NCBI GenBank assembly: GCA_963754385.1
Contig: CAVWGE010000004.1
Span: 62,001-126,000, forward strand
Length of the DNA: 64,000 nucleotides
Direction: 5' to 3'
DNA from: 9FT-COMBO-48-23 sp963754385
GTDB taxonomy: Bacteria > Chloroflexota > Dehalococcoidia > GIF9 > UBA5629
The position numbers and the translations under genes are program-made. Positions within the stretch are counted from its first letter, which is position 1; every line of letters starts with the position of its first letter. Below are positions 1 to 8,069 of the stretch, one piece after another. The notes below the pieces were generated by a model, which was not told where the DNA came from, searched no databases, and saw only the letters and a program-made list of their open reading frames with translations.

Positions 1-208
1 CAGATTTATAGTTGATTTGAGCTGATACCCAACCGGGAAGAAGCTACCACGCCCCACATATCTCTCACTATTATTGATAATTCTCTGATCTATTTCGGAA
101 ACGATCAGCAATAAGTTAGTAGTTCGATTACTACTGCGCTACCCATCGTTAAGCGCAAAGCCTCATCTTGACCTACGCAAGCCCGATTATTAATTTCATT
201 AGAGTATC

Positions 209-1417
209 TTAGCCTATGGCACCTTCATCTTTAAATTTGCTAATTTCATCCCAAGAATAGCCCATTTCGAGTAATATTTCCTCGGTATGCTGCCCGAGTT
301 CTGGGGCCTCTCTTTTCCAAGATGCGGGCGTCTGGCTGAACGACCAGGGGAAACCCACTACTTTGATTTCTCCCCATACTGGGTGATCTATATTAATGAA
401 ATAATCGTTAGCTAATGCCTGAGGGTCATTAACCACCTCCGCCGGGGATTGAATTGGAGCGCAGATACATTCCTCTTTTTTCAATATTTCCAACCATTCG
501 GCTCTGGTTTTCGTAGCAAAAGTGCCATCCATAATTTTAATGAGTTCTTTCGCATTTTCACATCTTGCTTCAATGCTATTGAATCTGGGATCCTGTTCAA
601 ATGCTGTAATACCCAATGCCCGACATACATTTGGCCAATATCTGTCTGGTTGCAGGTGGGCAAGCACAAGCCACTTATCATCCTTACAGCGATAATGATT
701 GTAAATAGGATTCCCTGCCTCAGCCCTAACTCCCCTGGGAAACTCCTCACCCAATATTGCCGGTGCAGACAAAATTAATCCAAGTGATGAGATTATACTA
801 CCCAGTAGTGAGGTATCCACCAGTTGTCCCTTGCCTGTCTTCTCTCGAGCGTAGAGGGCTATGCAAATTGCCCAGGCACATATTAGACCACCCAGCTCGT
901 CACCCATACCAGGCAAAATCTGTACAGGTGGGCTATTGTGCTCACCACAAGACATCATGAGACCAGACCTAGCTACACCCGTATAATCGAAAGAATAGAG
1001 ATTAGCATCGGGTCCTTTTCGTCCCCAACCTGTTGCATGAGCGTAGATAAGACGTGGGTTTCTTTTGAGTAGAGCATTAGGGCCAATACCTAACTTCATA
1101 GGCGCTTCAATACTCATATTATTTAAAAATACATCAGCAGAATCTATTAGTTTATAGAATATCTCTTTACCTCTCCGAGTGTTTAAATCAAGGACAATGC
1201 TCCGCTTGTTGCGGTTACAATTTTCAAAATAGTAATTACAACCTTTAAGCCCCGAGTCAGTTCCAATAATTCTCATCATACCACGTCCGGGATCGCCGGT
1301 CTTGGGTTCTACTTTTATAATATCTGCTCCTAAATCACCCAACCTCATTCCAGCAACCGGACCCTGCTGAAACATGGTAATCTCCACTACTTTAACGCCA
1401 TCTAGCGGTCCTGCCAT
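209..1417 (-). CDS. CaiB/BaiF-type (family III) CoA-transferase
   Basis: This 402-residue protein has the length and architecture of family III CoA-transferases, which move CoA between carboxylic acids through an aspartyl-CoA intermediate. The N-terminus reads PLDGVKVVEIT and is followed by GDLGADIIKVEP, both hallmarks of the family. The candidate catalytic aspartate is D144 in the YSFDYTG context. The acyl substrate cannot be told from the sequence. It runs leftward and has no operon partner in view. An Lrp-type regulator lies about 570 bp upstream on the other strand and may or may not control it. The ATG at 1417 gives the complete family N-terminus. The family call is firm; the substrate is unknown. 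Confidence 0.92.
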   Translation of the reverse strand: MAGPLDGVKVVEITMFQQGPVAGMRLGDLGADIIKVEPKTGDPGRGMMRIIGTDSGLKGCNYYFENCNRNKRSIVLDLNTRRGKEIFYKLIDSADVFLNNMSIEAPMKLGIGPNALLKRNPRLIYAHATGWGRKGPDANLYSFDYTGVARSGLMMSCGEHNSPPVQILPGMGDELGGLICAWAICIALYAREKTGKGQLVDTSLLGSIISSLGLILSAPAILGEEFPRGVRAEAGNPIYNHYRCKDDKWLVLAHLQPDRYWPNVCRALGITAFEQDPRFNSIEARCENAKELIKIMDGTFATKTRAEWLEILKKEECICAPIQSPAEVVNDPQALANDYFINIDHPVWGEIKVVGFPWSFSQTPASWKREAPELGQHTEEILLEMGYSWDEISKFKDEGAIG

Positions 1418-1494
1418 ATATGCTACCTCCTCTCAAATCTTCCGTTTAAATGCAAAATACTCGGCTTCTTTTTCTGAGCGCTGATCGCTACATC

Positions 1495-1662
1495 GCAAAT
1501 ATCACACAGGTGGCCCTCGGACCGGTAACGGTTCTGTTGTAAAGACATCAAGGCCAGCTCCAGCTATCCAATGTTCTTTGGGGCTTTGATTAAGGGCTGC
1601 TCGTCAACTGTATTACCCCTTGAAACATTAACCAGATAGACGTTTAGCACACTATAAGAGCA
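1495..1662 (-). pseudogene. decayed fragment of a D-isomer-specific 2-hydroxyacid dehydrogenase
   Basis: On the minus strand this stretch translates to YLVNVSRGNTVDEQPLIKAP, then, after a one-base shift of frame, to HWIAGAGLDVFTTEPLP. These two blocks are the adjacent catalytic-domain motifs of the D-3-phosphoglycerate/glycerate dehydrogenase family: the NVSRG segment, the DE, and GAGLDVFEKEPLP. The original frame hits a TAG immediately after the first block, and no Rossmann domain or start codon remains, so it is a relic. It sits directly upstream of the CoA-transferase, as if an earlier neighbouring enzyme gene had been lost. The ends are approximate. Confidence 0.7.
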
Positions 1663-1988
1663 CATGTCCACTATGTCAAGGGTATCGATGTGCTCAAAAA
1701 AGACGTAATATTCCATCAGAGTGTTTGTTTAAGAGACCATTTGATGAATATTTGCACAATTCCCTCTTTCGGGAATTTTTTTTATTCAAAAACGACGATA
1801 AGTCAGCTCCGGGGCAATTTTTACAAATCATACCGCACTGGTAGGCAATGTGATGTAAATTGCTGAAGGTATTAACCGGCGTGTAGCCTAGTGAATACTT
1901 TGCCTCCTTCACACGATTTTAGGTCACATTCGATACGGTCAGACTTGTCACCATGTAATGGTTTGGCTATGATTGAGCTTTTGAAGAA
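1663..1988. other. gene-poor stretch with no supported gene
   Basis: Beyond the dehydrogenase relic I see no gene I can support here. A minus-strand frame of 72 codons (1694..1912) is open, but it has no recognisable motif, no clear Shine-Dalgarno sequence and an odd composition rich in Asn, Lys and Ser. It may be part of the same decayed region. The promoter of the Lrp-type gene should lie at the right end, but I see no convincing -35/-10 pair. Confidence 0.4.
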
Positions 1989-2486
1989 TTGACACGCGAA
2001 TTGACCCATGCCATACTTATTTCCGTGGTCGACGATTTAGATAAGCGGCTCATAGCAGAATTAGTGAGGGATGCGCGACAGACTAGTGCAGAACTGTCTC
2101 GAAAGTTAGGTGTCAGTGATACCACTGTGCGGCGCAGGGTCCATCGCCTCCAAGAGCACCGGATAATCAACTGTACTGTCATACCTAGTGCTGCGAAGCT
2201 AGGATACAGTGTCATAGCAATAATAGCATTACAAGTTGATTTACTAAGCCTTGACGAAGTTGAGCGATGCTTAGCTAACTTCCAAAACGTACGTTATGTA
2301 GCTGACTGCACCGGCAACCATGATATCATTGCTGGAGCATGGTTCCAAACCCTCAATGAGCTAGCCCGCTTTATAAAGGATGATGTCTCTCACATACCTG
2401 GAGTAAGAAAAAGCGAGACATTTGTCATACTTGATGTGAAAAAGAATGAGGTTGGCTGGCTGCAACGTTCAGAGAAACCAGACTGA
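1989..2486 (+). CDS. Lrp/AsnC-family transcriptional regulator
   Basis: The 165-residue product has the two-domain plan of Lrp/AsnC regulators. An N-terminal winged helix (about residues 16-65) carries DLDKRLIAELVRDAR and LGVSDTTVRRRVHRL. A C-terminal RAM/ligand domain (about 75-155) includes a GNHDIIAG segment matching the usual G.yD...... motif. Such proteins bind amino acids or related small molecules and regulate nearby genes. The frame opens at a TTG; a TTG at 2001 and a GTG at 2025 are alternative starts. The GTG would place the protein start right before DDLDKR, as is usual in the family. Its target is unknown; the divergent CoA-transferase is the nearest candidate. Confidence 0.88.
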   Translation: MTRELTHAILISVVDDLDKRLIAELVRDARQTSAELSRKLGVSDTTVRRRVHRLQEHRIINCTVIPSAAKLGYSVIAIIALQVDLLSLDEVERCLANFQNVRYVADCTGNHDIIAGAWFQTLNELARFIKDDVSHIPGVRKSETFVILDVKKNEVGWLQRSEKPD

Positions 2487-3189
2487 ATTAGCGATCGGAC
2501 AAGCGCTGGATCAAGGGTAATCCAGCGATGCCATTCGGGGCGTACCACTTCCGCTAAATACGAAACGAAGTCCTGTTGCGGAATTGGTGTCCGCCCTGTG
2601 GTTTCGCGTGCTCGCTAGGTAGGTGATAATGGCATTTCCAACCAATACTCGTAGCATTAATTTATTCCCTTTTCAAGAATATCCTAGCACATCACTAATG
2701 TGCCAACCTAATGAGTGACAGGATAGACTAAGGAATTTATCGGGTAACGTCACGCTCGGTTTACTTGAATTGGGACATAAAAAACGAGAATTTTCTATGG
2801 CACGATGAAATATGGTAAGCTTGCTTACATGTGCAAATGGAACACATTTCATCGGAAAGTTCACATAGGTCGTGCCTACCTTGGGGCCAGTAATGGGGAT
2901 TTATATCTCAATAGCCAGGCTCTGGAGTATTTGGGCAACCGACGCGAACATACTAGCCGCATCTTCATCTATGCTGGATGGCAGCGGTTGCTGCGGAGTC
3001 TGCTATAGCATCTTCTCGCTCCCTACACGAATATCACAACTTCACGCTCAAACAAAAGCTAACATTTTGCTAATAATTTGCTAATAGACTGAATGAAACG
3101 GGTTCTTACCAAAATGTATTCTACGTATAAAATGGTTTTTGGGGAATTAACGCAAAAGTTCTAGTTTGAACGTAAAACTACTGTTTATG
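2487..3189. other. gene-poor region of about 700 bp, probably decayed
   Basis: Only short open frames occur here (for example plus-strand frames near 2805..3008 and 2872..3084), with no motif, ribosome-binding site or codon pattern to support them. A minus-strand stretch near 2490..2615 reads as about 45 uninterrupted, protein-like codons, but it has no start and runs antisense into the end of the Lrp-type gene. The region ends at a broken tRNA-Arg, which suggests old insertion and deletion activity rather than a functional gene. Confidence 0.45.
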
Positions 3190-3243
3190 ACACTCAACGC
3201 CAGTTCCGAAGACCGGTGCTCTTGTCCGCTGAGCTATAGGCGC
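3190..3243 (-). pseudogene. truncated tRNA-Arg(TCG), 5' portion only
   Basis: Read on the minus strand from 3243, this is the first ~54 nt of a tRNA. It has acceptor 5' strand GCGCCTA, TA linker, D-arm GCTC/GAGC and an anticodon arm with loop CTTCGGA (anticodon TCG, Arg). A variable-loop-like segment follows and ends at the 5' strand of the T-stem. The T-loop and 3' acceptor strand are missing; the sequence diverges after GAGTGT and no matching 3' half is visible nearby. The anticodon stem contains a G-T pair. It cannot fold into a functional tRNA and is best read as a relic left by integration or deletion. Confidence 0.7.
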
Positions 3244-3288
3244 AAGTGATATAGAGCCATCTACTTGCTGACGACTTGTTAATTTTGG

Positions 3289-3363
3289 GGTGAGCGGAGG
3301 GATTTGAACCCTCGTTCTCCAGGGCCACAACCTGGCGCCTTAGACCACTGGGCTACGCTCACC
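3289..3363 (-). tRNA. tRNA-His(GTG)
   Basis: The minus strand folds into a complete cloverleaf. The acceptor stem is GGTGAGCG with CGCTCACC, the anticodon stem CCAGG/CCTGG encloses loop TTGTGGC (anticodon GTG), and the T-arm GAGGG/CCCTC encloses TTCAAAT. The extra 5' G pairs with a C at the discriminator position, the G-1:C73 pair that identifies bacterial tRNA-His. CCA is not encoded. The truncated tRNA-Arg follows 45 bp downstream in the same orientation, so the two may once have been cotranscribed. Confidence 0.95.
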
Positions 3364-3511
3364 ATGGGTCACAGCCAGTCATTATAGCCTAATGGGTATT
3401 TTTGATTCAATCGATTTCAATCAGAGATGGGCTGTTTATCTGAACACCTATTGACAAAGGATAGAAGCAGGACTACAATTCCTCGCCAGTAAGCGTGTAA
3501 AACAAGCAACT

Positions 3512-5056
3512 GTGCGTAATGATTGGCAGCCCAAGTTGGGCGATAAAATTGTTCGGCGTCCTAGTCTAAGGATATTCCATCTCAGGCGTTCCCTCGGCAT
3601 ACCAGCACTATATGCTGCTGGCTATGGTGACGTCGGTTCTTCCATTTACTATGCTCTGGGCATTGTTGCTGTTGTAGCTCTAGGTGCCACTCCAATAGCC
3701 CTGGCCATAGCTGGAATCGCTTTTGTCTTTGTGGCACTTACCTATGCGGAAGGGGCTGCCATGTTCCCTGAAGCCGGTGGTTCTGCTAGCTTCGCACATC
3801 ACGCGTTTAACGACCTGGTTAGTTTTATCTCTGGCTGGGCTCTGATTTTAACCTACATCGCCACCATCGCTATATCAGCTTATACTATCCCTCCCTATCT
3901 GGGGCACTTCTGGCCGATATTAAAAGAATCACCTATGGCGGGCACCATACTGTCTATGGCAATCGTGCTTTTCCTCATGCTCATCAATGTCATCGGTATC
4001 AGGGAGTCTTCTATCATTAATGTATCTGCGGCGATTATAGACCTGTCAGTACAGATTCTCATCGTGGTTCTCGGTGCTTTGCTTGTCTTCAATCTTAGCA
4101 CATTTCATGCGCATATCGTCCTATATTGGCCAAGCTGGGAAAATTTGTTTGTTGGTATAGCCCTGGCTGCGGTGGCCTATACGGGTGTGGAGACTATAGC
4201 CCAGATGGCGGAGGAGACACGGCAACCGACCAGAAGGGTGCCTTTTGCTCATATCCTGACCGCAGTCACAGTATTAGTTATTTTTGCTGGCATTGCCACA
4301 GTAGGCCTTTCTACCATGTCGCCCACGGAGTTGGCCACAGAATGGGCACATGATCCGGTAGCCGGTATTGTTCACAATCTTTCTGGAGCTATTGCCCCTC
4401 ATGAGATAGCAGCCAGTTGGTTTTCAGCGATTGAACCCCAGATCATTTTTACCTGGGTTTTGGCTACACTGCGTGAACTGCTCCCAGCATTGGTGGGGTT
4501 ACTGGCGGCTTCCATCCTGCTGATAGCTACAAATGCAGGGTTGATCGGGATCTCCCGGGTTACCTATTTTTTGGGAAGGCGAGGCTTAGTGCCTGGAGTT
4601 TTAGCCTCAGTTCATCCCCGCTTCCGGACGCCCTGGGTAGCTATAATATTATTTTCGGTTATTTCAATATTTCTCCTTATCCCCGGTTTTTTTGCACCGC
4701 GGGCTTTTATCTATCTGGGAGCCTTGTACGCCTTCGGTGCTGCATTGACCTACTTTCTAGCTCATGCTTCCATTTTGAAATTGCGTGATAAATATCCTGA
4801 ATTGCCTCGCCCGTTTAAGATTGCGGCGAATTTAAAGATAGGTGGGCGGGAGCTACCTCTCACCTCTATGCTGGGGATGTTAGTTACCGCCTTCGTCTGG
4901 CTAGTTCTAGTAATAACCCAAACCTATAGTCGTTGGGTTGGCTTAGGTTGGATGGTTGTAGGACTTGGTATCTATTTTCTGTTCCGCTGGCGAAGAAAGA
5001 TAAATTCGAACAAGATAGCTGGCACGCCAAGTAGCTTTACTGAAAGTCAAAGATGA
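3512..5056 (+). CDS. APC-superfamily permease (amino acid or potassium type)
   Basis: The 514-residue product is a polytopic membrane protein with about 12 hydrophobic segments and an APC-type first helix, GYGDVGSSIYYALG. It also has the TGVETIAQMAEETRQPTRRVP loop found in amino acid permeases. The GTG start at 3512 follows a gene-free leader. Downstream in the same direction lie a universal stress protein and two TrkA/RCK-type subunits. That context resembles regulated potassium transporters more than a plain amino acid permease, and APC-type potassium importers (the KimA/KUP group) are known. No TrkH/KtrB pore gene is present. The substrate is therefore open. Confidence 0.85.
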   Translation: MRNDWQPKLGDKIVRRPSLRIFHLRRSLGIPALYAAGYGDVGSSIYYALGIVAVVALGATPIALAIAGIAFVFVALTYAEGAAMFPEAGGSASFAHHAFNDLVSFISGWALILTYIATIAISAYTIPPYLGHFWPILKESPMAGTILSMAIVLFLMLINVIGIRESSIINVSAAIIDLSVQILIVVLGALLVFNLSTFHAHIVLYWPSWENLFVGIALAAVAYTGVETIAQMAEETRQPTRRVPFAHILTAVTVLVIFAGIATVGLSTMSPTELATEWAHDPVAGIVHNLSGAIAPHEIAASWFSAIEPQIIFTWVLATLRELLPALVGLLAASILLIATNAGLIGISRVTYFLGRRGLVPGVLASVHPRFRTPWVAIILFSVISIFLLIPGFFAPRAFIYLGALYAFGAALTYFLAHASILKLRDKYPELPRPFKIAANLKIGGRELPLTSMLGMLVTAFVWLVLVITQTYSRWVGLGWMVVGLGIYFLFRWRRKINSNKIAGTPSSFTESQR

Positions 5057-5105
5057 TTGCATAACTGAACGAGCAAAACTATACTATAATAAATAGCATA
5101 GTCTT

Positions 5106-5531
5106 ATGAAACTGGAAAGAATATTGGTTGCAGCAAGCGGTAAAGATGCTGATGCGGAAGCTGTAAAGCTAGGCTGTGACTTGGCTAAGAAATCGAAGGC
5201 TAAGGTTCGTGTTGTTTATGTGATTGAAGTCAAGCGTAGCTTGCCGTTGGATGCGGTTATAGAGTCCGAAATAGAGAAGGCGGAAAAAGTACTTACTCGT
5301 GCTGAGGAGATTGCTGCTGATAAAGACTGCGAAGTGGAGACCGACTTGATCCAAGCGCGAGAAGTAGGCCCGGCCATAGTGGACGAGGCGATGGAGAGAG
5401 GAGTTGATTTGATTGTGATGGGTGTTACTTATAAGAAGCGTTTTGGTGTTTTTAGTTTAGGCAGGGTGATACCGTATGTTTTAGAAGAAGCTCCTTGTCG
5501 TATCATGCTGTGCCGCGAACCGATGCCTTGA
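5106..5531 (+). CDS. UspA-family universal stress protein
   Basis: This 141-residue single-domain protein begins KLERILVAASGKDADAEA and ends VLEEAPCRIMLCRE, the usual first and last strands of the Usp fold. The ATP-binding glycine motif is only partly kept: the MGVTY and FSLGRV glycines are present, but the second glycine of the G-2x-G pair is replaced. Nucleotide binding is therefore uncertain. It lies 49 bp after the permease and 10 bp before the first TrkA-type gene, suggesting that it modulates the transporter. A TATAAT at 5085..5090 could give an internal promoter with a very short leader. Confidence 0.85.
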   Translation: MKLERILVAASGKDADAEAVKLGCDLAKKSKAKVRVVYVIEVKRSLPLDAVIESEIEKAEKVLTRAEEIAADKDCEVETDLIQAREVGPAIVDEAMERGVDLIVMGVTYKKRFGVFSLGRVIPYVLEEAPCRIMLCREPMP

Positions 5532-5541
5532 GATAAGAATT

Positions 5542-5943
5542 ATGAAGATTGTTATTATGGGATGTGGGCGGGTTGGCGCTCAACTAGCCAGCTTACTTGA
5601 TGCTGACGGACACAAGGTGACTGTTCTAGACATAGACGCCCACAGTTTTAGGCGATTGCCACCCAGTTTTGGTGGCACGGCTATACTTGGTGATGGTACC
5701 GATGAGGAGATGCTCAAAAAGGCGGGTGTTACGGAAGCAGATGCCTTTGTGGCAGTGACTCAAGGTGACAATCGCAATGTTATGGCAGCGCAGATTGCCA
5801 AGCATATATTCAATGTTCCTAAGGTACTCTGTCGCATATACGACCCGTTGCGTAAGGACGTCTATGAGGCGCTAGGTATTGAAGCTATTAGCCCGACAAC
5901 TGTTTTTGCTCAGCTGCTTAGAGATAAGCTGCTGGCTATGTGA
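5542..5943 (+). CDS. TrkA-N/RCK NAD-binding subunit (single domain)
   Basis: The 133-residue product is one Rossmann domain: GCGRVGAQLA (GxGxxG) at residues 7-12, an acidic residue after the second strand (VLDID), and the GDGTDEEMLKKAGV segment typical of TrkA_N. There is no C-terminal TrkA_C ligand domain. Such proteins gate potassium channels and transporters in response to NAD(H) or other nucleotides. The next gene, 16 bp downstream, carries both domains, so the two probably act as an unequal pair on one membrane partner, most likely the upstream permease. Confidence 0.9.
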   Translation: MKIVIMGCGRVGAQLASLLDADGHKVTVLDIDAHSFRRLPPSFGGTAILGDGTDEEMLKKAGVTEADAFVAVTQGDNRNVMAAQIAKHIFNVPKVLCRIYDPLRKDVYEALGIEAISPTTVFAQLLRDKLLAM

Positions 5944-5959
5944 AAGAGGTGAAACTCTA

Positions 5960-6622
5960 ATGTATATAATAATTGTTGGTGGTGGCAGCGTCGGCTATCA
6001 CTTGTGTAAAGCGCTGTTGAAGGAAGGGCATGAGGTATTGGTGCTGGATAAGGATGCGGCCAAATGTGAGAACTTTGAGGATGAGCTGGGAAGCGTGTGT
6101 GTGAGGGGTGATGGCTGTGAGGTGGCTACTCTGGCTGAGGCTGGGGTATCCAGAGCTGAGGTCTTTATAGCAGCTACCGATGAGGATGAGGATAATTTGG
6201 TAGCCTGTCAGGTAGCCAAACATAAATTCGGGGTGCCTCGAACTATCGCTCGGGTTAACAATCCCGAAAATGAGAGAATCTTCAAGAAATTGGGTGTTGA
6301 TTGCCCAATTAGTGTTACTAACCTGATTTTGGAGCATATAGAGGAGAAGATACCTACACATCCGCTAATTCACCTTTTGGCTATGGGTGAGGAGAAGATT
6401 GAGATTGTTGAGGTTAAGATACTCGAGGGGTCAAAATCAGTAGGCAAGTCGGTGAAGGAGCTGTCACTGCCTTCCGATTCTATTTTGGCTCTACTGATAC
6501 GCAATGAGCAGAAGCCTCAAGTGCCCACAGTTGATACTGTCTTGGAGGTTAATGACCGCATCATCGCCTTGACAACTACTGACAGTGAAGCGGCTTTGCA
6601 AGAGGAATTGGCTAGCGATTAG
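5960..6622 (+). CDS. TrkA-type potassium transport regulator (TrkA_N + TrkA_C)
   Basis: Starting at the ATG at 5960, after a GAGGTGAAA ribosome-binding site, this 220-residue protein has a TrkA_N domain. Its glycine motif is GGGSVGYHLC near the N-terminus, followed by VLDKDAAKC and RGDGCEVATL. A C-terminal TrkA_C/RCK_C domain (about residues 140-220) follows. It would form the ligand-sensing ring of a cation transporter. A longer frame upstream overlaps the previous gene and is less likely. It follows a single-domain TrkA_N protein and precedes pheA by about 20 bp. No channel subunit is encoded here, so its partner is inferred to be the APC permease or a gene elsewhere. Confidence 0.9.
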   Translation: MYIIIVGGGSVGYHLCKALLKEGHEVLVLDKDAAKCENFEDELGSVCVRGDGCEVATLAEAGVSRAEVFIAATDEDEDNLVACQVAKHKFGVPRTIARVNNPENERIFKKLGVDCPISVTNLILEHIEEKIPTHPLIHLLAMGEEKIEIVEVKILEGSKSVGKSVKELSLPSDSILALLIRNEQKPQVPTVDTVLEVNDRIIALTTTDSEAALQEELASD

Positions 6623-6642
6623 CCCTGGTGTGGGGTGAAGTA

Positions 6643-7458
6643 GTGACTAAGGTTGCTTTTCAGGGAGAGAGGGGAGCGTTTAGCGAAGATGCGGTAATCG
6701 CTTTTTTCGGTGATGTCGAGCTTTCCCCCAGTCGTTATATAGCTGATGTTTTTGAAGTTGTGCTCAGAGATGAGGTAGATTTCGGTGTGGTTCCGGCAGA
6801 AAACTCTCAAGCCGGTAGCATCAATGATACCTATGACCTGCTTTTAAGCTATACTTTGAATATCTTTGGCGAAATTCATCTCAGGATAAGCCATTGTTTG
6901 ATGGCTTTGCCCGGTGAAAGCTTGGATGGAATAAGGGTAATTTATTCACATCCTCAGGCCTTAGCCCAGTGCGAGCAGTTTTTGAGGAAGCTCAAGGCTG
7001 AAATCGTGCCTACCTATGATACTGCTGGCAGTGCTAAAAGTATAAAGGAAACTGGTCTGAAGGGATGTGCTGCTGTGGCAAGCAAGCGAGCAGCTCAGAT
7101 TTATTGTCTGGAGATTCTGGCGGAGAATATTGAGACCAATGTCAATAATTATACCAGATTTTTTGTTATTTCGAAGAAGAAAGCTGAGCCAGTACCGAGA
7201 AGCAAGACATCTTTGGTGTTTGGCACCAAGAACGTTGCTGGAGCCTTATATGCTTGCCTGGGGACTTTTGCCACTAGAGATATAAACCTGACAAAGCTGG
7301 AATCAAGGCCTAGTAGAGATAAACCCTGGGAATATATATTTTATGTTGATTTTGAGGGGCACATAGATGATAAGGTCTGTCGAGAAGCTGTGGCAGAGCT
7401 TAGACGAAAAGCAAAATTCATTAAAATTCTTGGCTCTTATCCCCGGGCTGAGGATTGA
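6643..7458 (+). CDS. pheA: prephenate dehydratase
   Basis: This enzyme converts prephenate to phenylpyruvate in phenylalanine synthesis. The N-terminal catalytic domain opens with VAFQGERGAFSEDAV and contains PAENSQAGSI and NNYTRFFVI, which carries the TRF catalytic motif. A C-terminal ACT domain includes the ESRP phenylalanine-binding segment (KLESRPSRDKPWEYIFYVD), so feedback inhibition by phenylalanine is expected. I chose the GTG at 6643 because GGGGTGAAG lies just upstream; a GTG at 6628 is an alternative. It is a monofunctional form without chorismate mutase. It converges on the HIT gene with six bases between stops. Confidence 0.95.
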   Translation: MTKVAFQGERGAFSEDAVIAFFGDVELSPSRYIADVFEVVLRDEVDFGVVPAENSQAGSINDTYDLLLSYTLNIFGEIHLRISHCLMALPGESLDGIRVIYSHPQALAQCEQFLRKLKAEIVPTYDTAGSAKSIKETGLKGCAAVASKRAAQIYCLEILAENIETNVNNYTRFFVISKKKAEPVPRSKTSLVFGTKNVAGALYACLGTFATRDINLTKLESRPSRDKPWEYIFYVDFEGHIDDKVCREAVAELRRKAKFIKILGSYPRAED

Positions 7459-7464
7459 GTCCAA

Positions 7465-7950
7465 TTAGAGCACGTTACGCAAGCCATCTTTGAGTTTCTT
7501 ATAAGTCGCTGCCAATGCTTCTGGCAGGACTTTGGTGTTGGAAATCACCGGCATGAAGTTTGTATCACCCTGCCATCTAGGCACTATGTGGGTGTGAACA
7601 TGGTCATCCACTCCAGCTCCAGCCACCTTGCCTAGATTCATGCCGATATTGAAACCGGCTGGTCCTGTTACCTCAGTTAGCAATCTGAGGCTTCGCTTAA
7701 CCAGGTCGAAGTGCTCCTTTGCCTCTTCATCAGTCAGCCCGTCAAGATGGCCTATGTGGCGATAAGGTGCTACCATCAGGTGACCTGAGTTATAGGGGAA
7801 GGAGTTCAAAATTATGAAGTTGCTTTTACCCCGCCAAAGTATGAGATTGGGCTCATCGTTATCTTCCTTCGGCTTCGTGCAGAGAAAACAGTCACCTTTT
7901 TCAGCTTGAAGTACGTATTCTATTCGCCATGGCGCCCAGATATGCTCCAT
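7465..7950 (-). CDS. HIT-family nucleotide hydrolase/phosphorylase (Ap4A type)
   Basis: The 161-residue protein carries the histidine triad HVHTHIVP (HxHxH) and an N-terminal CFLC pair. It also has the long N-terminal segment MEHIWAPWRIEYV typical of HIT proteins related to Ap4A phosphorylase. These enzymes cleave dinucleoside polyphosphates or AMP conjugates. The ATG at 7950 is preceded by AGGAG and begins the conserved IWAPWR block. The frame stays open another 15 codons upstream, but those codons match nothing in the family. Confidence 0.93.
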   Translation of the reverse strand: MEHIWAPWRIEYVLQAEKGDCFLCTKPKEDNDEPNLILWRGKSNFIILNSFPYNSGHLMVAPYRHIGHLDGLTDEEAKEHFDLVKRSLRLLTEVTGPAGFNIGMNLGKVAGAGVDDHVHTHIVPRWQGDTNFMPVISNTKVLPEALAATYKKLKDGLRNVL

Positions 7951-8069
7951 TTTTGTCTCCTGGCTTATCTTACCTTGCTTTGTGAACAATTGCAATCAGA
8001 CTAATGGGCAACTAATTGCATCGGTATTGACTTTGCTGACTAACATTGCTATCTTTGTTGCTAGTAGAT

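Noticed and set aside
2805..3084. Two overlapping plus-strand open frames of 67-70 codons
   Set aside because: No ribosome-binding site, motif or credible composition; they lie in a decayed region and overlap each other in different frames.
2490..3243. Group I intron inside tRNA-Arg as the reason for the missing 3' half
   Set aside because: The sequence breaks at the T-stem rather than in the anticodon loop, and no 3' half with a matching acceptor strand is visible nearby.
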